Below, piece after piece: positions 1 through 5,195 of a stretch of DNA of 7,897 nt (positions are counted from its first letter, which is position 1; each line of letters begins with the position of its first letter). Source of the stretch: JAHDCC01 sp964551835 (GTDB lineage Bacteria; Actinomycetota; Acidimicrobiia; Acidimicrobiales; SZUA-35). Location of the stretch: positions 1 to 7,897 of the forward strand of contig CAZKEM010000087.1 of the NCBI GenBank assembly GCA_964551835.1, read 5' to 3'. The notes under the pieces are model-generated. The model was not told where the DNA came from, made no database searches, and was given only the letters and a program-made list of their open reading frames with translations. Position numbers and translations under genes: made by a program.

Positions 1-71
1 GGTAATCAAATTTGCGTTACTCGATCGTCTATTCGCGCCAGCCGTCACTACCGAGGAGACTCATTCCGCAG

Positions 72-728
72 ATGAGCCGGCGACAGTCAACTGACCGAGA
101 CGATATGTCTTCAGCTTTCATGCCGTTGGCTGAAGGCGCTGCCCTTGTTGAGGCGGCGACGACCGCACCAGCGGCGTTAGGGCCGTTTCTCGAAGTCGGA
201 AGTTACAGCGGGAACTCAGCCAGCTACCTGGGTCCAGTAGCTCAACGGCTAGGTACCGTTTTGTTCTGTGTCGACCCGCACCGAGATTCAGTTGCAAGGC
301 CCATCGGATGGGATGGCCAAACCCCCGAGATCGTTGAAGACGTCGTTGTTGACACGCTGCCGACATTTCGCCAAACCATCATGGACGCTGAACTCGAAGA
401 GACAGTCATTGCCGTCGTCGGGGCGTCGTCGGTGGTTGCGCAGTATTGGAACCGACCGCTTTCGCTACTGTTTCTGAATGGAAGTCATGACGAAGACCAG
501 TTGCGAGCGGACTTCGAAGGGTGGGTTCCTCAAGTAGAGGTGGGTGGTCTTCTGGTGATCAATCGAGTTTGGATAGACACCGAGGACGGAGATTCTGCCC
601 CCTACGAGCACTTGTATGTGCCGGCCATTGAAACCGGAGAGTACGAAGAATTAAAGTCTGTCGGATCTCTCCGTATCCTCCGGCGGATAGATGTCGAACC
701 GGTGCCAGCTCAGCCCTTGCACGGCTAG
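72..728 (+). CDS. Class I SAM-dependent methyltransferase-like protein (Methyltransf_24-like)
   Basis: Predicted cytosolic Rossmann-fold methyltransferase; substrate unknown. Numbered from the earliest start (TTG at 12), the SAM-binding motif I is LEVGSYSG (about 60-67), the acidic residue ending strand 2 is D88 in FCVDPH, and a strand-4-like segment LLFLNGSH (153-159) is followed by a strand-5-like GGLLVINRVW (178-187). Relatives usually read F-I-D-G-x-H and x-H-D-x at the last two places; here they are N156 and N184-R185, so a metal or catalytic site may be lost. Start choice is uncertain: an in-frame stop at 3-5 closes the frame upstream. ATG 72 is preferred because AGGAG lies at 54-58, although the 13-nt spacing is long. 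TTG 12 (238 aa) and ATG 105 (207 aa) are alternatives. The core domain is intact in all. It is convergent with the RidA-family gene. Fold call fairly sure; activity not. Confidence 0.8.
   Translation: MSRRQSTDRDDMSSAFMPLAEGAALVEAATTAPAALGPFLEVGSYSGNSASYLGPVAQRLGTVLFCVDPHRDSVARPIGWDGQTPEIVEDVVVDTLPTFRQTIMDAELEETVIAVVGASSVVAQYWNRPLSLLFLNGSHDEDQLRADFEGWVPQVEVGGLLVINRVWIDTEDGDSAPYEHLYVPAIETGEYEELKSVGSLRILRRIDVEPVPAQPLHG
725..728. other. Shared CTAG: overlapping stop codons of convergent genes
   Basis: The palindrome CTAG holds the TAG stop of the + strand methyltransferase-like gene (726-728) and, read on the - strand, the TAG stop of the RidA-family gene (725-727). The two coding regions therefore overlap tail to tail by four bases. 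There is no room for a dedicated terminator between them, so each transcript must run into the antisense of the other gene or end inside it. Confidence 0.9.
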
Positions 729-1105
729 TCGATCTTGGCCGTCACTTCGACCTCTAGCTTCATCTCTTGATCCAAGAGTCCGGCGACAACGACGGTAACC
801 GCTGGCTTTGACACTCCTAGATAATTGCTAAAAACTCCCCAGCATGGCTCGAAGTCGTCTACGTCGGGAAAGATGTAACGAACCCGGACCGCTTGGTCGA
901 GGCTACTTCCGGCTTCGGTCAATGCCTTCTCAATGTTTTTGAAACACTGGTCGGCTTGCTCAACGGCGTTACTCGAGATCGTCATGGTGTCATAGTTGTA
1001 GCCGGTAGTTCCCGACACAAACACGTAGTCGCCGTCGACAACGGCCCGGGAGTAGCCAATCTTTTCTTCAAACTCTGATCCGCTTGAGATAAGCCTACGT
1101 GTCAT
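725..1105 (-). CDS. RidA/YjgF/UK114 family protein lacking the catalytic Arg
   Basis: A 126-aa protein of the usual RidA length, with family hallmarks: YVFVSGTTG (27-35), a central helix with AxxQADQCFKNIEKAL-type spacing, VRVRYIF (73-79) and the C-terminal KLEVEVTA (116-123). RidA enzymes hydrolyse reactive enamine/imine intermediates such as 2-aminoacrylate and protect PLP enzymes. The Arg needed for this (Arg105 in E. coli, in a P-A-R motif) is Val103 here, in KPAVTVV, while the conserved Glu of KxEVE is kept (E118). It therefore resembles the Arg-less Rid subgroups, whose roles are poorly defined, so I give no gene symbol. ATG start with GGAG at 1112-1115, 6 nt upstream. Its ATG overlaps the stop of the Lnt-like gene as ATGA, which suggests translational coupling; it is the last gene of the hemE run. 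Family call is firm; deaminase activity is doubtful. Confidence 0.93.
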   Translation of the reverse strand: MTRRLISSGSEFEEKIGYSRAVVDGDYVFVSGTTGYNYDTMTISSNAVEQADQCFKNIEKALTEAGSSLDQAVRVRYIFPDVDDFEPCWGVFSNYLGVSKPAVTVVVAGLLDQEMKLEVEVTAKID

Positions 1106-2580
1106 GTGAATCTCCGTGTTAGAGGGCTACCGCTTGAAATCGCAGTCCTTACGATACCAGCCGCTCCCAGTAGAATCATGGGCCAAGGCCCGACGATACT
1201 CGCCAGGGTTCGACCCTGCCGACGGTTGACTGTCTCGATAAGTAGAGCCCGTTCCTCAAGTCCTGAACGCTGAATGACATTTCCGTCAGGGTCGATGAAG
1301 GCTGTCATCCCAGTCGGAGCGACTTGCATTACCCAGCGGTCGGTTTCGATCGCTCGCAGCTGATTCGAGGCGACCTGTTGGGTCTGGACCTGGGTCAACC
1401 AATACGATGAACCATTAGTCGGGTTAATGATCACTTCGGCCCCGTTGTTGACCGCGTCACGGTAACGATGTTCGAAGTAGCCTTCCCAGGAGATCGCCAC
1501 CCCAACGGGCCCATAGGGCGTGTCCAAGACTGGTTCGGCTGTGCCAATGCGGACATCTTGGTTCGGAATCTCATCATTCAGCAGCTCGATGATCGAACGG
1601 AAAGGCACAAACTCACCGAACGGAACGAGTTGAACCTTGTCATACCGGTCGGTTTCGCTGCCGTCCGGATTGATGACAGAATGGTAGTTCACCGTCTGTG
1701 TGTCTGAAACTGAGTAGAACCATCCGGCCAAAATTGGCGTGCCTTGCGTTGTAGCAAGGTCCCGAATGAGACTATCTGCATCTGCTTTCGGTAAAAGACT
1801 GCCTGGATTTACGACGTTCTCTGGCCACACAATGAGATCCACGGGTCTGTCAAGCTGGTTTGTGGTTTCGATATGGCGAGCCAGAACCACCGGTTGTTGG
1901 TCGGATGAGGCTCTCGTCCGTTGAGGTCCCCCTCCTTGTGCTAAGGCGACGTCGATCTCGCCGACATTGGTTGCCCGAGGGTGGATGTAAGCCCCGAGAA
2001 CCGCCACGATACAAACAGCAGCACCCAATCCAGCAGCTTTCCAATTACGGTCGAACGCCGACGACATAGCTTGACCAACGACGACCACCAGCGCCACCAC
2101 CAACAAAGGCCCGAGTAGGCGTGCGGTTTGCCCAAGTGGTGAGTCGGCCTGACCGAGCGCAATGTGAGCTAGAGGTACACCGCCGAACGGCCATGACCAC
2201 CGAACCCATTCGGCTAAAGCGATGGCTCCCGGCAGGAGAAACCGTCGGGTAGTTGTGTTTGGAGTTAACGCGGCGACCAGTCCGAAATAGGCGCCAAAGA
2301 ACGGCACAACGGCGACATAGCCGGGTGCGGTAAGGTCAAACATCCACAACATCGCAGGGTACATCCAGGCGATCGTTACGAGCCACATGCGACCGAAACG
2401 GACCTTTGCGGAGGCCCCTTTGAGGAGTTGGTCGACAAGCGCGAATGCTACAAAAGCCATCGGCCACCATCCCCACGGCGGGACCGATGCTGCGATGGAG
2501 AAGCCAGCGGCAACGGCTAGGAGCATGGTCTTCGGTCTCGACTGAATCGCCGTTTCCGATTCAGACTTTGTAGTTGTCAA
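1102..2580 (-). CDS. lnt: Apolipoprotein N-acyltransferase-like membrane protein (Lnt family), catalytic Cys replaced by Ser
   Basis: Lnt transfers an acyl chain from phospholipid to the N-terminal Cys of lipoproteins at the outer face of the cytoplasmic membrane. Numbered from the TTG at 2580, the N-terminal 200 residues hold several membrane segments, with SVPPWGWWP after the first and WPFGGVPLA before a long helix near 155-172. A nitrilase-type domain follows, then a final membrane segment near 462-480. The triad Glu is E254 (WPEN) and the Lys is K315 (DRYDK, then PFGEFVPF). The expected Cys is S364 in VAISWEGYF, codon 1489-1491. Start: TTG 2580 lies just after the hemY stop with AGGCGG at 2587-2592, 6 nt upstream. 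The open frame reaches a TTG at 2670, but that extension would overlap hemY by 89 nt and adds a basic non-family tail; ATG 2526 is a shorter option. Family call is firm; normal Lnt chemistry is not assured. Confidence 0.9.
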   Translation of the reverse strand: MTTTKSESETAIQSRPKTMLLAVAAGFSIAASVPPWGWWPMAFVAFALVDQLLKGASAKVRFGRMWLVTIAWMYPAMLWMFDLTAPGYVAVVPFFGAYFGLVAALTPNTTTRRFLLPGAIALAEWVRWSWPFGGVPLAHIALGQADSPLGQTARLLGPLLVVALVVVVGQAMSSAFDRNWKAAGLGAAVCIVAVLGAYIHPRATNVGEIDVALAQGGGPQRTRASSDQQPVVLARHIETTNQLDRPVDLIVWPENVVNPGSLLPKADADSLIRDLATTQGTPILAGWFYSVSDTQTVNYHSVINPDGSETDRYDKVQLVPFGEFVPFRSIIELLNDEIPNQDVRIGTAEPVLDTPYGPVGVAISWEGYFEHRYRDAVNNGAEVIINPTNGSSYWLTQVQTQQVASNQLRAIETDRWVMQVAPTGMTAFIDPDGNVIQRSGLEERALLIETVNRRQGRTLASIVGPWPMILLGAAGIVRTAISSGSPLTRRFT

Positions 2581-2581
2581 C

Positions 2582-4012
2582 CTAAACCGCCTGTAATAGT
2601 TTCTGTGCCGCTTGCCGACCACTTCGAATGCATGCTGGAAGGCCGATTCCGTCGTAGGCGGCACCCGCAATCGCGACGCTCGGGTTGGTCATCTCTGCCA
2701 GAGCCGTCCTTGCGTTGTTCATCCGAGTGGCGTGTCCTGGCGTGTATGCCGGTAGCGAGTTGGTCCAGCGGTGAACGCGCACAGCCTTAGGTGCTTGGCT
2801 TATGTCGATGACGGTCGACAAGTCGGACAACAGTTCATTCGTGAGCTGCTCATCAGTCATATCGAATGATCGGGTGTCATCTGATCGTCCCGAGGTGACG
2901 CGAATAATTACCCTTTCTTCCGAGTCGTAGTGCGCCCATTTCGTCGATAACCAGGTAGCGGCTGTCGCTACAAGACCATCTACTTTTGGGAAAAGGATGC
3001 CTGACGCGTCGAGGATCGGGTCTGTGGCATCGCTGGCGAAAACAAACGTGACTTGAGCTAGCGACGTGTAGTCGACCGTTGCCAATTGACGTGACGCCTC
3101 ACCGTTGGACGTTGCTAACAGGCGCGACGCTACCGGAGCTGGGCAGGTCAAAATAGCCATTTGGGCGTCGAGTTCTTCCATGGAGCGTATTGGGGTGTCG
3201 AGGTGAAGCCGGGCTGGTGTCAGCGAATGATCGGTCGGAGCTTGGAGTCGTTCGACAAGCCGGTCGCTAAGTCTCGCCATGCCGCCGGCAAGCGAATAGA
3301 AGACCGGGGCCGGCGGAGCCTGATCGGCTTCGTCCGTTGATGTGGCTGAACCGAGCGTTGGCCCGATCGATTTGCGGTGTTCGCGTAGTCCCTCGAGTAG
3401 GCTTGGCGAGGCCTTGGCAATTTTTGCCAGCGCCGGGAATGCGGCTTCAAGACTTAAATGGTCGATGTCTGATGCGTTTACACCACCAAGGAGCGGGTCG
3501 ACGAGTCGCATCGTCAGTTCGTCACCGAGCCGCTGGCGACAATACCACCCCAGTGAGCAGTCTTCGACGTAGGTGGTCTGAGGCAGTACAGCGTCTTGTT
3601 TGGCCCGATCGATGCCAGCGGCGGAAACCAGTCCCGAAGCAGCGACGGCGTCAAGGTCGGTCGGGATGCCGAGGATCGTCCCCGATGGCAATTGCGCAAG
3701 TTTGCCGTCGCGATGGATATATGCGGGCACGGGGGCAATCGGGGCGACCAGTTCGTCGGCCAGCCCAAGCTCTGTGCACAACTCCACGCCTTCGGAGGCG
3801 CGTGCTAGAAAAGTGTCTGGGCCCGCGTCTACCATTTCGGTGCCGACCCGACTGGTTAGGATCTTGCCGCCCCAACGGTCCGAGGCTTCGTACACGCTGA
3901 CTTCGACACCGGCGAGTTGTAGTTCGTACGCGGCTGACAGCCCGGCGATGCCGCCGCCGACTACAGCAGCGGTGGGCCTCAAGGAGTCGTCGACTGGGCT
4001 TCTATTCGACAA
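2582..4012 (-). CDS. hemY: Protoporphyrinogen/coproporphyrinogen III oxidase, HemY (HemG, CgoX) type
   Basis: FAD-dependent oxidase that removes six electrons from a porphyrinogen late in heme synthesis. In most actinobacteria this family makes coproporphyrin III (CgoX) rather than protoporphyrin IX, but the window cannot distinguish the two. The 476-aa length is typical. Visible features: a dinucleotide-binding GGGIAG (19-24) with acidic E42 ending the second strand, the RWGGK motif (46-50), DPLLGGVNA (172-180), the substrate-domain segment YSLAGGMARL (239-248), RWTNSLPAYTPGH (415-427) and the C-terminal FAD motif AGAAYDGIGLP (449-459). No membrane anchor is obvious. The start is a TTG inside the end of hemE, an 11-nt overlap, with AAGG about 8 nt upstream; TTG 3982 is a weaker alternative. 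It is the second gene of the run, between hemE and lnt. Family identity is very likely. Confidence 0.95.
   Translation of the reverse strand: MSNRSPVDDSLRPTAAVVGGGIAGLSAAYELQLAGVEVSVYEASDRWGGKILTSRVGTEMVDAGPDTFLARASEGVELCTELGLADELVAPIAPVPAYIHRDGKLAQLPSGTILGIPTDLDAVAASGLVSAAGIDRAKQDAVLPQTTYVEDCSLGWYCRQRLGDELTMRLVDPLLGGVNASDIDHLSLEAAFPALAKIAKASPSLLEGLREHRKSIGPTLGSATSTDEADQAPPAPVFYSLAGGMARLSDRLVERLQAPTDHSLTPARLHLDTPIRSMEELDAQMAILTCPAPVASRLLATSNGEASRQLATVDYTSLAQVTFVFASDATDPILDASGILFPKVDGLVATAATWLSTKWAHYDSEERVIIRVTSGRSDDTRSFDMTDEQLTNELLSDLSTVIDISQAPKAVRVHRWTNSLPAYTPGHATRMNNARTALAEMTNPSVAIAGAAYDGIGLPACIRSGRQAAQKLLQAV
2587..2592 (-). promoter_or_regulatory. Shine-Dalgarno deciding the lnt TTG start
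   Basis: On the - strand AGGCGG sits 6 nt before the TTG at 2580 and lies within the last codons of hemY. This favours re-initiation at 2580 over the more distant in-frame TTG at 2670, whose translation would read hemY codons in another frame. Confidence 0.5.
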
Positions 4013-5066
4013 TGGGGTTGCCTTGCTGATAGCTGGTGCCTATTTCATGAACGAGCTTAACCACCCGCTTGAGAGTCTCGGGGTCGGTGTTAGGTAGCAC
4101 CCCGTGGCCAAGGTTAAAGATGTAGCCAGGGTCGCCGCCATTGTCCGCCAGCACTCTTTTGACTTCGGCCTCGACGACATCCCACGGAGCCAGACAGATT
4201 GCTGGATCGAGGTTACCCTGAAGGGCGACGCGGTTCTGAGTTCGTTCACGGGCCGACGAGATCGATGTGTGCCAGTCGACGCCGACCACATCTGGACCGA
4301 CGTCGGCGAACTGGTCTAGCAGCTCACCGCTGTTGATGCCGAAGTGGATCCTGGGTACCTCTAGTGCCCCCATGGCGTCAAAAATCTTTGCGCTGTGCGG
4401 GGCTACGAACCGACGGTAGTGGTCAGGGTGGAGTGCCCCAGCCCACGAATCGAAGAGTTGTATTGCCTGAGCTCCCGCTTCTACCTGTGACGTGAGGGTG
4501 TGGATAGCGGCGTCGGCCAGACGGTCGCAGAGAGCGTGCCATAGTTTTTCGTCACTCATCATCAACGTCTTGACTTTGTCGTAACTGCGTGATGGGCGAC
4601 CTTCGATCAGGTAGGCGGCCAGCGTAAATGGCGCTCCCGCGAAGCCGATCAGGGGTACGTCGAGTTCGTCCACCAAGATCTTTATTGCGTCGGTCTGGAA
4701 TTTGAGATCTTTGTCCGGGTCGAGGGGGCGTAGCCTGTCGAGGTCACTGCTGTCGCTGAACGGCTTGGCACACTCAGGTCCGACTCCTGGGGTGATATCG
4801 ATGCCGAACCCAGAAGCCCAAATGGGTGTCACGATGTCGGAGAATAATATAGCGGCGTCCACGTCGTAGCGGCGAACTGGCTGCATCGTAATTTCGGCCG
4901 CCCGTTCCGGAACCGAAATGGCATCGAGGATCGAGCCTTCACCGCGAACCGGAAAGTACTCGGGGAGCGATCGGCCAGCTTGGCGCATGAACCAGACTGG
5001 GACTCTACTGACCGGCTGTTTTTTCGCGGCGTAGAGCAGGTTTTTGTTGGGTGTTGACGAGGTCAC
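4002..5066 (-). CDS. hemE: Uroporphyrinogen decarboxylase HemE
   Basis: Cytosolic enzyme that decarboxylates the four acetate groups of uroporphyrinogen III to give coproporphyrinogen III; no cofactor is needed. The 354-aa length is normal. Both family signatures are present: VPVWFMRQAGRSLPEY (22-37) with R28 and R32, and GFAGAPFTLAAYLIEG (141-156) with Y152. Other substrate-site residues are present: D77 in FSDIVTP, S207 in FDSWAG and H321 in NLGHGVLP. No key residue is missing, so activity is expected. The start is GTG 5066; an in-frame TAA only two codons upstream rules out an earlier start. AGG abuts the GTG directly, so no properly spaced Shine-Dalgarno exists and a leaderless transcript is possible. 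It heads the - strand run, its end overlaps hemY by 11 nt, and it is divergent from helD. Confidence 0.97.
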   Translation of the reverse strand: MTSSTPNKNLLYAAKKQPVSRVPVWFMRQAGRSLPEYFPVRGEGSILDAISVPERAAEITMQPVRRYDVDAAILFSDIVTPIWASGFGIDITPGVGPECAKPFSDSSDLDRLRPLDPDKDLKFQTDAIKILVDELDVPLIGFAGAPFTLAAYLIEGRPSRSYDKVKTLMMSDEKLWHALCDRLADAAIHTLTSQVEAGAQAIQLFDSWAGALHPDHYRRFVAPHSAKIFDAMGALEVPRIHFGINSGELLDQFADVGPDVVGVDWHTSISSARERTQNRVALQGNLDPAICLAPWDVVEAEVKRVLADNGGDPGYIFNLGHGVLPNTDPETLKRVVKLVHEIGTSYQQGNPIVE

Positions 5067-5072
5067 CCTTTA

Positions 5073-5078
5073 ACAGTA
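5073..5078 (-). promoter_or_regulatory. Possible -10 element of a leaderless hemE promoter
   Basis: On the - strand TACTGT fits TAnnnT and ends 6 nt before the hemE GTG, which would place transcription start at or next to the start codon. GATACT (5075-5080) is an overlapping alternative, with TTGGGG (5098-5103) 17 nt upstream as a poor -35. The lack of a spaced ribosome-binding site before the GTG is the main support. Leaderless mRNAs are common in actinobacteria. Promoter guesses from sequence alone are weak. Confidence 0.35.
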
Positions 5079-5100
5079 TCCGCGCCAGTCGATGGTGCCC

Positions 5101-5118
5101 CAAGTTGGCGGCAAGTTG
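5101..5118. repeat. Phased direct repeat CAAGTTG-N4-CAAGTTG in the divergent control region
   Basis: CAAGTTG occurs at 5101-5107 and again at 5112-5118, an 11-bp period close to one helical turn. It lies between the divergent hemE and helD starts, upstream of the putative hemE -10, and ends three bases before a TACACT that could be a helD -10. The arrangement suits binding of a regulator to one face of the DNA, but a chance origin is not excluded. Confidence 0.45.
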
Positions 5119-5120
5119 AC

Positions 5121-5126
5121 TACACT
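5121..5126 (+). promoter_or_regulatory. Possible -10 element for helD
   Basis: TACACT fits TAnnnT and would give a leader of roughly 60 nt before helD. There is no convincing -35 at the right distance; the nearby TTGACT (5116-5121) overlaps it and has no -10 of its own 16-18 nt downstream. If this is the promoter, the CAAGTTG repeats would occupy the -35 zone, suggesting activator dependence. Low confidence. Confidence 0.2.
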
Positions 5127-5183
5127 ACGAGTTTGCCTCGTGCTGGATGCTAGCTCGCTCGGCAGTCGAACCGCTGGCTTTTT

Positions 5184-5187
5184 GGAG
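5184..5187 (+). promoter_or_regulatory. Shine-Dalgarno favouring the helD TTG start
   Basis: GGAG lies 8 nt before the TTG at 5196 but overlaps the alternative GTG at 5187, which has no other spaced ribosome-binding site upstream. The choice changes the protein by only three residues. Confidence 0.45.
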
Positions 5188-5195
5188 TGCCCCTT

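Noticed and set aside
2581..2670. N-terminal extension of the Lnt-like protein to TTG 2670
   Set aside because: It would overlap hemY by 89 nt and adds a basic segment with no membrane character. A TTG at 2580 has a well-spaced AGGCGG and gives a normal-looking N-terminus.
3337..4097. Open frames of 165 and 187 residues on the + strand opposite hemY and the end of hemE
   Set aside because: Arg-rich shadow frames opposite well-supported genes, with no family resemblance.
5116..5121. TTGACT as a helD -35 box
   Set aside because: Five of six consensus matches, but no -10-like hexamer lies 16-18 nt downstream; the nearest candidate (GATGCT) is about 24 nt away.
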